A stretch of DNA of 33,172 nucleotides from contig CACHLB010000011.1 in the NCBI GenBank assembly GCA_902580505.1, forward strand, positions 1 to 33,172, written 5' to 3'. Source of the stretch: an uncultured Pelagibacteraceae bacterium (GTDB lineage Bacteria; Pseudomonadota; Alphaproteobacteria; Pelagibacterales; Pelagibacteraceae). The position numbers were made by a program, and so were the translations under genes. The notes beneath the pieces were generated by a model. The model worked only from the letters and a program-made list of their open reading frames with translations, made no database searches and was not told where the DNA came from. Shown here piece after piece: positions 1 through 8,803 of this stretch (its first letter is position 1; each line of letters starts with the position of its first letter).

Positions 1-639
1 TGTAAATTTCATTGTATATCCAATAATCTTCTTTCCTCCTAATATAAACTTTCTAATATTTTTTTTTGACGTGATATAAATTGCAGCTCCATTTGGTGCA
101 AAATATATTGTTTTTTTTTGTTTTATAAATTTATTTTTTATTTTAAATGATTTTTTTATATTAACTCCTTTTTTAAAATATAATGATTCTGGATTAAAAA
201 TATGCTTCACTTTTATTACACTTACTAAAGAGTCAGGATTTTTTTTTATGAATAATTTACAAGCTTCGTCAATATTTTTTTTCTTTCGTAATGGGGACGT
301 TGGTTGCAGAAGTATATTGCCTAAGAAATTCTTGTCATTAAGTAGAGCCTCATTTTTAATAGCATTTTTTATAACTGGTAACATTGGAGTGTTATCCCTG
401 GCCAGATTATTTGGTCTTTTTAAAATCTCAATTTTTTTATTTAAAAAAAATTTTTGACTGTATTTGATAACTTTTTTACAATTAGTTGTTATAATTATTT
501 TTTTTATATATTTAGATTTTAACGCTTCAGAAATTGTCCAATGTATCATTGGTTTTTTATTTAATACAATCATATTTTTATTTTTTAACTCTTTAGAACC
601 TGATCTTGCAGGAATGATTGCTATAAAAAAATTTTTCAT
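1..639 (-). CDS. neuA: CMP-N-acetylneuraminic acid synthetase (acylneuraminate cytidylyltransferase), 3' end cut by window edge
   Basis: Translating the minus strand from the ATG at 639-637 gives an uninterrupted frame to base 1 (213 codons). It opens with FIAIIPARSGSKELKNKN, the P-loop-like CTP-binding motif of NeuA enzymes. Further family blocks follow: KPMIHWTISEAL, RPNNLARDNTPM, LLQPTSPLR (residues about 110-118) and a FAPNGAAIYIT segment near the C terminus. NeuA activates Neu5Ac (or a related nonulosonate) to the CMP-sugar in the cytoplasm. Family members run about 220-230 aa, so only a few codons should lie beyond the window. The frame is open upstream of 639 but holds no other plausible start, and the motif position fits this ATG. 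It is divergent from neuC. Specificity for legionaminate or another nonulosonate cannot be excluded; no leg or pse genes are visible. Confidence 0.93.
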   Translation of the reverse strand, partial: MKNFFIAIIPARSGSKELKNKNMIVLNKKPMIHWTISEALKSKYIKKIIITTNCKKVIKYSQKFFLNKKIEILKRPNNLARDNTPMLPVIKNAIKNEALLNDKNFLGNILLQPTSPLRKKKNIDEACKLFIKKNPDSLVSVIKVKHIFNPESLYFKKGVNIKKSFKIKNKFIKQKKTIYFAPNGAAIYITSKKNIRKFILGGKKIIGYTMKFT

Positions 640-703
640 ATATATGTGTCTATTAAATTTGATATCAATTGCAATTTTATAACGTAAATATATATAACAT
701 GTA
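640..703. promoter_or_regulatory. Divergent intergenic region between neuA and neuC
   Basis: These 64 nt separate two divergent start codons, so both promoters should lie here. On the plus strand TTGCAA and TATATA are separated by 16 nt just upstream of the neuC ATG, a weak sigma70-like match that would leave almost no leader. On the minus strand I see no convincing -35/-10 pair. All of it is A/T, so chance matches are likely. No inverted repeat operator or Shine-Dalgarno is evident. Confidence 0.3.
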
Positions 704-1858
704 ATGAAAAAGATATGTGCTATCATTCATAACAGAGCAAATTATGGAAGTATAAAATCAGTCCTATTACTTCTAAAAAAAAATAAGTCATTTAAACTAC
801 AAATAATAGTTGGAGGCTCTGCAAATTTAGAGAGATTTGGCTCAGTTACTAAAATTATAAAGAATGATAAATTTAAAATAGATAAAAAAATAAATTTTGT
901 TATTGAAGGTAATTCTCCCTTAGAGATGTCAAAAAGTACAGGTCTTGCAATATTAGAAATTTCAAATTCATTAGATGAATTAAAACCTGATTTAGTAATC
1001 ACAGTTGGTGATCGATACGAAACAATAGCAACTGCTATATCAGCTAGTTATATGAATATACCTTTAGCTCATACCATGGGCGGAGAGATTTCTGGGACAA
1101 TAGATGAGAGTGTAAGACATGCTGTAACAAAATTTTCAAATATTCATTTTGCTGCAACTAAAATTGCAAAAAAAAATATTTTAAAAATGGGCGAAAATAA
1201 AAATTATGTTTTTAACGTTGGATGTCCTAGAATTGATGAAGTGAAAAAAATTTTAAAAAAAGAACCAGCAGAATTACAAAGAATTATAAATAGTTTCGGT
1301 GTAGGTGAAAATTTAAATTTAGAAAAACCATTTATTACAATAATGAACCATCCAGTAACAACCGAGTATGGTTCTGGAGAAAAAGAAATATCAAAAATAC
1401 TAAAAATAGTTAATAAAATAGATATTCAAAAAATTGTATTTTGGCCCAATCCTGATGCTGGATCAGAAGATATATCAAGGGGTATAAGGAAATGGAGAGA
1501 AAAATTTGGAGATCACAAAACAAGATATTTTAAAAATCTTGAGCAAAAATATTTTTATCATATTTTAAATAAAACTGAGTGTTTGATAGGAAATTCTTCC
1601 TCAGGTGTAAGAGAAGGTAGTTTTATTGGAGTAAAGAATATTTGCATAGGATCCAGACAATCGGGGAGAGAAATTGGAAAAAATACCTTTATGATTAAAA
1701 ATAAAGAAAAAACATTATTAAGTTTATTAAAAAAAATTTTAAAAAGTAAGACAAAAAAAATTAGAGATAACAGATACGGCGATGGCTATGCTGCAGAGAG
1801 AATAGTTAAGATATTAAAAAATATTAATTTTAAGTACGAAAAAAAACTCAAGTATTAA
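704..1858 (+). CDS. neuC: UDP-N-acetylglucosamine 2-epimerase (hydrolysing)
   Basis: This 384-aa protein has the NeuC/LegG fold and length. The family motifs are GDRYE (102-106), GGEISGTIDESVRHA (126-140), NHPVTTEYG (215-223), NPDAGSED (249-256), GNSSSGVREG (296-305) and IGSRQSGRE (315-323). The conserved Asp, Glu and His positions used in UDP elimination are present. The usual reaction converts UDP-GlcNAc to ManNAc plus UDP, the first step to Neu5Ac. A GDP-GlcNAc-using LegG role is possible, but no other legionaminate genes are seen. It is the only plus-strand gene of the sialic module. It converges on neuB, and the two genes share a TTAA at 1855-1858, each using three of its bases as the stop TAA. 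No Shine-Dalgarno precedes the ATG. Confidence 0.93.
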   Translation: MKKICAIIHNRANYGSIKSVLLLLKKNKSFKLQIIVGGSANLERFGSVTKIIKNDKFKIDKKINFVIEGNSPLEMSKSTGLAILEISNSLDELKPDLVITVGDRYETIATAISASYMNIPLAHTMGGEISGTIDESVRHAVTKFSNIHFAATKIAKKNILKMGENKNYVFNVGCPRIDEVKKILKKEPAELQRIINSFGVGENLNLEKPFITIMNHPVTTEYGSGEKEISKILKIVNKIDIQKIVFWPNPDAGSEDISRGIRKWREKFGDHKTRYFKNLEQKYFYHILNKTECLIGNSSSGVREGSFIGVKNICIGSRQSGREIGKNTFMIKNKEKTLLSLLKKILKSKTKKIRDNRYGDGYAAERIVKILKNINFKYEKKLKY

Positions 1859-2850
1859 CTATAAAAATCTGAATATTTGAGAAAAGCATTTCTTTTAACA
1901 TTTTTTTTTAATTTTTTACCTAATACAGATTTATATTTATTTGCTGAAATTCCGGTATCGGGTTTTAAAAATTTGATATTATTTAATTTGATTTTTTCAT
2001 TCTTATTAAGATTTTGGGCATAAATAATACTCTTTTGAAAAATTTTTCTCATACTTAAGAAAGGCTTTAAATTATTTTTGTTAACTTTGCTTGATAAGAT
2101 TGAATTTGCTTGTTTAATAGATTTACAATAAATTTTGAAATCCTCTGGCTCAGAAGCAAATTTTGCATCACTTCCATACATCTGTCTGGAGAAAGTTATA
2201 TGTTTCTCAAAGTAATTGGCTCCTTTAGAAGCTGCTAAAAGAGCTGAAACGTTATCCATTGTATGATCTGAAAAACCAATTTGGCAATTCTTAAATTTTT
2301 TTTTAAATTCATCAATCACATTAATTCCAACCATATTATTTGGGCATGGGTAAAGAGAAGTACATTGCATTATAATTAGAGAATTTCTTTTCAGTATATT
2401 ATACGCTTTCTCAATTTCACTCATATTGCTCATTCCCGTAGACAAAAAAATTCGTATTTTTTTATAACGTGAAATTTCCTCCAATAATGGTAAATTAGTA
2501 ACTTCTCCAGATGGAATTTTAAAAGATTTTACACCTAGAGATAATAGATTTTTAAATGCTTCAATGCTAAATACTGAACAAAGAAACTCAATTTTTTTTT
2601 GTTTAGAATAATCAACTAAACCTTTCCACTGAGTAAGAGTAAATGATGTTCTTTTAAAATAATCAAATCTTTTCTCATCATTAAAATAACTTGGACTAAC
2701 AGCATTTTTCATACTCTCAAATTCAGCAATATGATATTGAAACTTAACAATATCTGCTCCACAATTTTTTGCTAAATCAATAAGTTTCTTACTATTTCCA
2801 TAAGATCCATCATGTACTGAGCCTATTTCTGCAATAACTTTAACGGTCAT
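1855..2850 (-). CDS. neuB: N-acetylneuraminate synthase (sialic acid synthase)
   Basis: This 331-aa enzyme condenses PEP with ManNAc to form Neu5Ac. The N-terminal TIM barrel shows AEIGSVHDG (7-15), DIVKFQ (33-38), PSGEVTN (113-119), STGMSN (137-142), QCTSLYPCP (162-170), GFSDHT (192-197), EKHITF (215-220) and DAKFASEPEDF (228-238). The C-terminal antifreeze-like SAF domain spans about 272-330, so the protein is complete. It is slightly shorter than the usual 340-350 aa. Its start codon overlaps the stop of the upstream SDR by four bases (ATGA), so it appears translationally coupled to the uronic-acid genes rather than to neuA or neuC. Use of a related N-acyl sugar as substrate cannot be ruled out. 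Confidence 0.94.
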   Translation of the reverse strand: MTVKVIAEIGSVHDGSYGNSKKLIDLAKNCGADIVKFQYHIAEFESMKNAVSPSYFNDEKRFDYFKRTSFTLTQWKGLVDYSKQKKIEFLCSVFSIEAFKNLLSLGVKSFKIPSGEVTNLPLLEEISRYKKIRIFLSTGMSNMSEIEKAYNILKRNSLIIMQCTSLYPCPNNMVGINVIDEFKKKFKNCQIGFSDHTMDNVSALLAASKGANYFEKHITFSRQMYGSDAKFASEPEDFKIYCKSIKQANSILSSKVNKNNLKPFLSMRKIFQKSIIYAQNLNKNEKIKLNNIKFLKPDTGISANKYKSVLGKKLKKNVKRNAFLKYSDFYS

Positions 2851-3845
2851 ATTTTATAATAACTTCTATACCAATTTATAAAATATTTAATTCCTTTTTT
2901 ATAATTTATTTTTGGTACAAACTTAAGTTTTCTAATAGTTTTTTTATTACACCCATGAGTTTTTATTACATCTCCTGCCTGTAGTTCTAAATTTTTAATT
3001 TTTGCTTTCTTTTTTAAATTTTTAAATATTTCATTAACAAAATTTTTCAATTTTATAGGTTTTGATCCACAAACATTATAGATTTCCCATGGAACAATTG
3101 AAGTACTGTTAGAAAGTTTATTTTTTTTTGGGATTTTAAATATTGCTCTTTTAGTAATTTCTACTACATCATCAATATACGTAAAATCTCTTACATGTTT
3201 TCCTGAATTAAATAGAGGCAAAGTTTTATTTTTAGATATCAATCTTGCAAATTTATATAAAGCCATATCGGGTCTTCCCCAAGGTCCATAAACAGTAAAA
3301 TATCTTAATCCAGTAGTCGGTAATTTATATAGATTTGAATAAGAGTGTGCCATAAGTTCATTCGTTCTTTTTGTTACTGCGTACATTGCTAAAGGATGAT
3401 CTGCAACTTTATCAACAGAAAAGGGGAAATCATTATTTGCCCCATAAACAGAACTCGATGAGGCGTATGTTAAATGTTTTATTTTATATTTTACTGATAA
3501 ATTTAGTATATTTAAAAAACCATCTATATTGCTTTCAAGGTAAGCTTTTGGGTTTTCAATTGAATATCTTACACCTGCTTGGGCAGCTAAATTCACTACA
3601 TATTTTGGTAAGTATTGTTTAAAAATTTTGTCTAATTTATTTAAATTTTTTATATCTGATCTATAAAATGTGAAATTTTTATTTATCAAATTTTTTAGCC
3701 TATCTCTTTTCAATTTAACGTTATAGTAATTATTTAAATTATCTATCCCGATTACTTTATAGCCATTCTTTAATAAATTTTGACATAAACTAAAGCCGAT
3801 AAAGCCAGCGCAACCAGTCACTAATATAGCTTTATATTTTGTCAT
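2847..3845 (-). CDS. UDP-glucuronate 4-epimerase-like extended SDR
   Basis: This 332-aa NAD-dependent nucleotide-sugar epimerase has the Rossmann motif GCAGFIG (11-17), DNLNNYY (35-41), NLAAQAGVRYS (85-95), SSSSVYG (129-135) and the catalytic Tyr155-x3-Lys159 in YAVTK. VYGPWGRPDMALYKF (185-199) is typical of the UDP-GlcA 4-epimerase group (LpsL, Cap1J, WbnF). It probably inverts C4 of a UDP-hexuronic acid. Because its operon partner is a TviB/WbpO-type HexNAc dehydrogenase, the substrate may be UDP-GlcNAcA rather than UDP-GlcA. It overlaps the dehydrogenase upstream and neuB downstream by four bases each (ATGA), so the three genes form one coupled unit. Exact substrate is an inference from family and neighbour. 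Confidence 0.85.
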   Translation of the reverse strand: MTKYKAILVTGCAGFIGFSLCQNLLKNGYKVIGIDNLNNYYNVKLKRDRLKNLINKNFTFYRSDIKNLNKLDKIFKQYLPKYVVNLAAQAGVRYSIENPKAYLESNIDGFLNILNLSVKYKIKHLTYASSSSVYGANNDFPFSVDKVADHPLAMYAVTKRTNELMAHSYSNLYKLPTTGLRYFTVYGPWGRPDMALYKFARLISKNKTLPLFNSGKHVRDFTYIDDVVEITKRAIFKIPKKNKLSNSTSIVPWEIYNVCGSKPIKLKNFVNEIFKNLKKKAKIKNLELQAGDVIKTHGCNKKTIRKLKFVPKINYKKGIKYFINWYRSYYKI

Positions 3846-5080
3846 ATGAATTTTGCATTTCTTATATCGTAGATAATACCATCTTTTTTAATGCTATTTT
3901 TATATAAAAATTTTTTTTGATTGAAAAAAACGCTATGATGAATAGTTATTATTATAATATCATAATAATTTCTTTTAGGTTTTTTGACAAAATTATATTT
4001 TTTTTTATTTTGTATGTGAGGGTCAAAAATACTTACCTTTGATTTTTTATCTAAAATACTTGCGAGCTCTAAAGATTTACTATTCCTTAAATCGTTACAA
4101 TCTTCTTTATATGAAGCTCCCATAATCAAAATCTTCGAATTTTTTTTTATTTTTTTTTTAAAGTTTAAAAAATTCACTAAATATTTATGATAATTTTCGT
4201 TAATAACTCGCCCCGCTAAAATTATTTTTGGATCATAATTAATTTTTTTTAGCTTATGTGTTAGATAATATGGATCAACACCTATACAGTGCCCTCCCAC
4301 CAATCCAGGTCTAAATTTTAAAAAATTCCATTTAGTAGAAGCTAAATTAATCACCTTATTTGGGTCAATATTTAGCTTATGACATATCATTACAATTTCA
4401 TTTATAAAACCAATATTTATATCTCGTTGAGCATTTTCAATTATTTTAGCCAGCTCGGACTCTTCTAATACACTTGAGGTATGAACTCTCTTAATTATAG
4501 TTCTGTATAAAGACTTAATTAGGTAAGCAAAACTTTTATTAGAAACAGATATTATTTTATCAATATTATTTAATCTATTTAATGAATCTCCTGGATTAAT
4601 TCTTTCAGGACTATAAGCAAATACAAAATCATTATTAACTTTCAATTTAGTTTTTTTTTGGATTTTTTTTATACATACACTCGAAAGAGTTGGATAAATA
4701 GTACTTTCTAAAATTATGATTTTATTTTTTAAATTTAATTTAGCTAATGAGTCGATTGCTGAATTTAAAAAAGATAAATCTGGGGATTTATTTTTTTTAA
4801 TTGGTGTAGGTACAGTAATTATTATAAAATCACTTTTTTGAAGATCATACAAATTATTTGTAAATATAAGCTTTGGATTAAAAATTTTTATTTTATTATT
4901 TATTAAATTAGTATCTTTACCATTTTTTAAATCTTTTACTCTTTGTTTGTTCAAATCATATCCAATTATATTAAAATTTTTTGAAAATGCTTCTGCAAGT
5001 GGAAGTCCTACATAGCCTAATCCAACTATACCAATTACTGCTGTTTTGTTTGTAATTTTTGTTTTTAAATGTTTGAGCAT
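3842..5080 (-). CDS. tviB: UDP-N-acetyl-D-hexosamine 6-dehydrogenase (TviB/WbpO/WbpA family)
   Basis: This 412-aa nucleotide-sugar dehydrogenase oxidises C6 of a UDP-HexNAc to the uronic acid in two NAD-dependent steps. Visible motifs are the NAD-binding GLGYVGLPLAEAF (20-32), TVPTPI (89-94), LESTIYP (124-130), AYSPERINPGD (155-165), IENAQRDINI (214-223) and KWNFLKFRPG (250-259). The catalytic Cys265 sits in GGHCIGVDPYYLTH. These blocks fit the TviB/WbpO type better than UDP-glucose dehydrogenase (Ugd). It is the first gene of a three-gene minus-strand operon (dehydrogenase, epimerase, neuB). Length is close to the family norm of about 425 aa. Whether it acts on UDP-GlcNAc or UDP-GalNAc cannot be decided by eye, so the symbol is a family assignment. 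Confidence 0.88.
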   Translation of the reverse strand: MLKHLKTKITNKTAVIGIVGLGYVGLPLAEAFSKNFNIIGYDLNKQRVKDLKNGKDTNLINNKIKIFNPKLIFTNNLYDLQKSDFIIITVPTPIKKNKSPDLSFLNSAIDSLAKLNLKNKIIILESTIYPTLSSVCIKKIQKKTKLKVNNDFVFAYSPERINPGDSLNRLNNIDKIISVSNKSFAYLIKSLYRTIIKRVHTSSVLEESELAKIIENAQRDINIGFINEIVMICHKLNIDPNKVINLASTKWNFLKFRPGLVGGHCIGVDPYYLTHKLKKINYDPKIILAGRVINENYHKYLVNFLNFKKKIKKNSKILIMGASYKEDCNDLRNSKSLELASILDKKSKVSIFDPHIQNKKKYNFVKKPKRNYYDIIIITIHHSVFFNQKKFLYKNSIKKDGIIYDIRNAKFI

Positions 5081-5353
5081 TTTTAGTTGTCAGAAAGTAC
5101 TTGATTGATATTAAATATTCAATCATTTCAATTGCCCATACTACTACAGAAATTTAAATGACTAATTTAAATTTAGATTAATAAACAATATTTATCAAAA
5201 ATTGATATAAGATATGGATTTTATACCTACAGTAGCTTTATTTTAGTATTGTAATCTGTTTTAAATTTATAACTAAACACATATCGTTATAGTTAAAATT
5301 TTTAGAAATATTATTTGAAGTTAAAAAAAAGAAGTGTTAACTAAGTTATCTCT
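5081..5353. other. Longest intergenic gap (273 nt), divergent control region
   Basis: This is the longest non-coding stretch in the window, lying between the divergent dehydrogenase and C-methyltransferase genes. It should carry both promoters. An inverted repeat TGATTGA...TCAATCA lies at 5102-5108 and 5119-5125 (7-bp arms, 10-nt spacer), a weak operator or chance match. No tRNA, riboswitch-like fold or convincing small ORF was found. An ATG at 5214 opens only ten codons. In a genome this compact, a gap of this size may hold regulation or the remains of a lost gene. Confidence 0.4.
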
Positions 5354-6601
5354 ATGGATCTAAAAATTGGAAGACTATTCAAATGTCAAATCTGCAATAG
5401 CTCTTCATTACATAAAATAATTAGTTTAGGAAAAATTTCTCCATGCGACTCGTTATTAAAAAAAAAAGATCTTAGTAAAAAAGGGAATAAATACCCATTA
5501 AATTTGTTAAGATGTAAAGATTGTGGTCTGGTTCAAATTGATTATGTGGTGAACCCTAAAGAATTATTTCACAAAAATTACCCTTATAGAAGTGGAATAA
5601 CGAAAGACTTAAAAAATAACTTAGAAAAAATTTCAAAAAACGTAACTAAAAATTTAAAAAAAAGATCGAATAAACTTGTAATTGATATTGGTTCAAATGA
5701 CGGATCCATACTAAAAGGTTTCAAAAAAATTGGTTTTAAAGTTTTGGGGATTGAACCAACAAATATTTCTAAAATTGCAAATCGAGATGGAATAAAAACT
5801 ATACAAGAATTTTTTTCACATAAATATTCAAAAAAAATTAAAAAAAAATATGGTAAGGCTTCTATCATAACTGCCTCTAATGTATTTGCACACGTTAGTA
5901 AATTAAGTGACTTACTTAAAGGTATTCACAATCTACTAGATGATGATGGTTTATTTATTAGTGAGTCTCATTATTTGGGAAGTATTATTGAAACTTTTCA
6001 ATTTGATTCAATCTATCACGAACACTTAAAATATTATTCAATTAAACCGTTGATAGAGCTTTTTGAAAGACATAATTTTATATTCGAAAAAGTGGAAAAA
6101 ATACCTAATTATGGAGGATCGATTAGAGTTTATGCTAGAAAGAAAAAAATGAATTCCAAAATAGGTTCTTCGGTAAAAAAATTATTAAATGAAGAAATTA
6201 AAAAAGGATTATATAAAAAAAAAACATACGATGATTTTTCAAAAAAAATAAGGAAATTTAAATTAAATTTTTCTAACAAAATTCTCAATTTAAAAAGAAG
6301 AAACAAAAAAATTATTGGAATTGGGTGTCCAGGAAGAGCTATGACTTTACTGGAATATTGTAATATTGATCATAACATCTTAGACTATATTGCAGAGCAA
6401 AATACTTCATTAAAGATTGGTTTATATACACCAGGAACAAAAATACCAGTACTAGATGAAAAAAAATCTTTTGATGACCCTCCTGACTTTGCTGTAATGT
6501 TATCGTGGCATTATTCAAAGAGTATTATTAAAAACTTAACTAAAAAAAAATTTAAACCAAAAATAATAATACCATTACCAAAAATTAAATTAGTTAATTA
6601 G
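5354..6601 (+). CDS. Sugar C-methyltransferase, zinc-binding SAM-dependent (TylC3/TcaB9/NovU-like)
   Basis: This 415-aa protein has the three-part structure of NDP-sugar C-methyltransferases. An N-terminal zinc site is formed by C11xxC14 and C54xxC57. A class I SAM domain carries VIDIGSNDG (109-117) and IEPTN (133-137). The C-terminal domain contains GIGCPGRAM (322-330). The YHEH motif (221-224) supplies the His/Glu pair that in TcaB9-type enzymes acts at C3 next to a C4 ketone. It should add a methyl branch to an NDP-4-keto-6-deoxy sugar. It heads a plus-strand operon with a glycosyltransferase one base downstream and an oxidoreductase. A paralogue sits at 31037-32221. No 4-keto-sugar dehydratase is in its own operon; substrate could come from gmd or rfbG in this window. 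Confidence 0.85.
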   Translation: MDLKIGRLFKCQICNSSSLHKIISLGKISPCDSLLKKKDLSKKGNKYPLNLLRCKDCGLVQIDYVVNPKELFHKNYPYRSGITKDLKNNLEKISKNVTKNLKKRSNKLVIDIGSNDGSILKGFKKIGFKVLGIEPTNISKIANRDGIKTIQEFFSHKYSKKIKKKYGKASIITASNVFAHVSKLSDLLKGIHNLLDDDGLFISESHYLGSIIETFQFDSIYHEHLKYYSIKPLIELFERHNFIFEKVEKIPNYGGSIRVYARKKKMNSKIGSSVKKLLNEEIKKGLYKKKTYDDFSKKIRKFKLNFSNKILNLKRRNKKIIGIGCPGRAMTLLEYCNIDHNILDYIAEQNTSLKIGLYTPGTKIPVLDEKKSFDDPPDFAVMLSWHYSKSIIKNLTKKKFKPKIIIPLPKIKLVN

Positions 6602-6602
6602 T

Positions 6603-7808
6603 TTGTCTAAAAATAATAAAATTCTTGTCATTTTAACTGAGGGATTACCTAGTAAAGAAACTGGTGCATCTACAGTCATTTTCTATCAATTTATTAATTA
6701 TTTGTTAAAAAAAAATAAAGATGTTCATATCTTAGCAATTCTAAAAAAAAATATTAAAAAAAAAGAAAAAAAAAAATTTTTAGATAGTTTTAAAAAAAGA
6801 CAGATCAAGTCATATAACCAAGTAATATATGATAATATGTATAAACATAACAAGTATAATATTTTATTAAAAAATATAGATACTAAAAGATTAGATGAGA
6901 AAATTATAGACAAAATAAAAAATATTAATCCAAAAAAAATTTTAGCACTTGATATAACCGCTGGCTCGTTTGCAAAACAAATATTTAAAAAGAATATTTA
7001 TGTATGGCTTGGTGATTTAAATTACAGAACATTTTGGTATCATTTCTATTATAATTATAAAAATACAATAAAATATTATTTTTATTATGCATACGTAAAA
7101 TTAATTATTTCAAAATGGAAATATTTTTATAAAAAAGTTCTGGATGAAACGAAAAATATATCAGGCTCGAATATAAATATTAAAGATCTAAATAATATAG
7201 GTATAAAAAGTAAATATCATCCTTATCCTTGGCCAATAAATAATAAAAGTGCTAGAGTAAAAAAGGAAAAAAAACCTAGTTTTGTTTTTTTTGGAAACTT
7301 AAGTGGTCTTGGATCTAAATCTGCAATAAATTACTTAATTTCAAAAATTTACCCAAAATTTACTGAGAATTGGGGATCTAATGGTTTTAAAATATATATT
7401 TGCGGAACATATAAATTTAACTCAATTTATTATGATAAAATTAAAGAACTAAAAAATATTAAATTGATGGGATTTGTAAAAAATATAAATGATTTAGTGT
7501 TAAAATGTCATGGCTGTTTATTTCCTATAGATGTACCTGTTGGTAATCGGTCCAGAATCGTTACAGCTATGGGAAGTAGATGGCCAATTATTGCTCATAT
7601 AAATGTATCTCTTGGAAATCCATCACTTAAGTCCGGATATAATTGTTTTTTAGCTAAAAATATTGATGAATTTTTAAATTACTCCAAGATGGTTTTCGAA
7701 AAAGATAGAATTAGTAAAAAAATTACTACAAATGCCTATAACTCATATAAAATAAATTTTAGCCCAGACAATTCACTAAAAAAATTTTCAGAATTTATTA
7801 ATGAATAA
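6603..7808 (+). CDS. Glycosyltransferase, GT4-like (GT-B fold)
   Basis: This 401-aa cytoplasmic glycosyltransferase opens with a Rossmann-like strand (ILVILTEGLPSKETGASTVI). Its C-terminal half holds the donor-binding landmarks of GT4 enzymes: FVFFGNLSG, IYICGTYKF, IKLMGFVKN, and a segment with VPVGNRSRIVTAMG followed by PIIAHINVSLG near residues 315-342. The gene starts with TTG at 6603, one base after the TAG of the methyltransferase, with no Shine-Dalgarno. It overlaps the oxidoreductase downstream by 8 nt. Donor and acceptor are unknown; from context it may transfer the C-methylated sugar. No membrane segment is visible. Confidence 0.72.
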   Translation: MSKNNKILVILTEGLPSKETGASTVIFYQFINYLLKKNKDVHILAILKKNIKKKEKKKFLDSFKKRQIKSYNQVIYDNMYKHNKYNILLKNIDTKRLDEKIIDKIKNINPKKILALDITAGSFAKQIFKKNIYVWLGDLNYRTFWYHFYYNYKNTIKYYFYYAYVKLIISKWKYFYKKVLDETKNISGSNINIKDLNNIGIKSKYHPYPWPINNKSARVKKEKKPSFVFFGNLSGLGSKSAINYLISKIYPKFTENWGSNGFKIYICGTYKFNSIYYDKIKELKNIKLMGFVKNINDLVLKCHGCLFPIDVPVGNRSRIVTAMGSRWPIIAHINVSLGNPSLKSGYNCFLAKNIDEFLNYSKMVFEKDRISKKITTNAYNSYKINFSPDNSLKKFSEFINE

Positions 7809-8790
7809 AGTTGGAATAATTGGCTCAGGGAATTCAGCAAAAAATTTTATAAAAGCATTAAATAAATCATCAAAATTTAAGTTATGTGAGATTGGATCAA
7901 GAAATTTAATTAGTTCTAAAAAAATTTCAAAAATTTATAAGACAAAAATTAATGTAAAATCAATAAACGAAGTAATTAATTCAAAGGAAACTGATTTAGT
8001 TATAGTTTGTTTGCCAGGATTTATACAACCTAAAATAATCAAAAAATTAATATTAAAAAATAAAAATATTATTTGTGAAAAACCATTTTCTATCAATTAT
8101 TCTGAGGTAAAAAAATTAGGAAAAGTTATGAGAAATCAAAATAAAATTTTTCTTGTTAATTTCTGTTATAATTTTTTACATCCTTTTAAAATTGTATTAA
8201 ATCAAATAGAAAAAAATACACTTAAACTAGAAAAATTAAATATTTCTTGGAATGTTTTAAGTAAATATCCAAAAGATAAAAAACACTGGAAAAATAACGA
8301 TAAATTGACCGGTGGAGTGCTATATAACTATGGATCACATATTCTAAATCTATTTTTTCCAAAAAAAAAAAAAATTGTTATAAAGATTAAAAAACTCAAC
8401 ATTCCATTTCATAAGTGTAATTTTTCTATTAAAGATAAAATTGACTATAATTTTTCTTTTTCAAATATAGCAAAACCTCCTCATGGTTTAATTTTTGAAT
8501 TAATAGGAAAAAAAGGAAGAATTAAAATTTCGAATTTAAAATCATCTGGACCAACATCAGGATATGAATTATTTACTGAAATATATTCAAAGAAACGCAG
8601 TAAAATAAAAAAAATATATTTAAAAAATAAAAAAAGAGTCAAATTATTTAATTTATATTTTGAAACACTTAATTATTATCTAAAAATTAAAAAAAATAAC
8701 AAAAGGAACTATATAAATAATTTTGATCATGCTTCTTGGAATACTTATTTATTAGAAAAGATACAAAAAAAAATTCAAAAATTTTGTTAA
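7801..8790 (+). CDS. Gfo/Idh/MocA-family NAD(P)-dependent oxidoreductase
   Basis: This 329-aa protein has an N-terminal Rossmann domain starting VGIIGSGNSAKNF (GxGxxA-type motif). DLVIVCLP and the ICEKPFS motif follow, with the Lys of EKP that binds nicotinamide and substrate. A C-terminal alpha/beta domain carries GGVLYNYGSHILNLFF, the position of the usual active-site His. Family members reduce keto groups of nucleotide sugars or oxidise cyclitols and sugars. Here a 4-ketoreductase finishing the C-methylated sugar is a reasonable guess. It overlaps the glycosyltransferase by 8 nt, so translation is coupled. The 3' end lies inside a 17-bp palindrome shared with the convergent SDR. Confidence 0.82.
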   Translation: MNKVGIIGSGNSAKNFIKALNKSSKFKLCEIGSRNLISSKKISKIYKTKINVKSINEVINSKETDLVIVCLPGFIQPKIIKKLILKNKNIICEKPFSINYSEVKKLGKVMRNQNKIFLVNFCYNFLHPFKIVLNQIEKNTLKLEKLNISWNVLSKYPKDKKHWKNNDKLTGGVLYNYGSHILNLFFPKKKKIVIKIKKLNIPFHKCNFSIKDKIDYNFSFSNIAKPPHGLIFELIGKKGRIKISNLKSSGPTSGYELFTEIYSKKRSKIKKIYLKNKKRVKLFNLYFETLNYYLKIKKNNKRNYINNFDHASWNTYLLEKIQKKIQKFC

Positions 8791-8803
8791 TCTTTAAGAT
8801 TAA
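8787..8803. repeat. 17-bp palindrome spanning two convergent stop codons
   Basis: TTAATCTT-T-AAGATTAA is a perfect 8-bp inverted repeat around one central base. The TAA of the oxidoreductase (8788-8790) and the TAA of the convergent SDR (8800-8802, read on minus) both lie in it. With a one-base centre it would be a short, weak hairpin. It could act as a minimal bidirectional terminator or simply arise from symmetrical stop codons. Confidence 0.35.

Noticed and set aside
248-682. Two short plus-strand ORFs (248-457 and 464-682), hydrophobic, resembling small membrane proteins
   Set aside because: They are antisense to neuA, whose reading frame is continuous and rich in family motifs. The Phe/Ile-rich composition is what A-rich coding sequence gives on the other strand.
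5102-5125. Inverted repeat as an operator or terminator
   Set aside because: The arms are 7 bp with a 10-nt A/T spacer in a very A/T-rich gap; such matches are expected by chance and no second copy was noticed.
5214-5246. Ten-codon ORF in the long intergenic gap
   Set aside because: Too short, no coupling to a neighbour and no recognisable leader-peptide feature.
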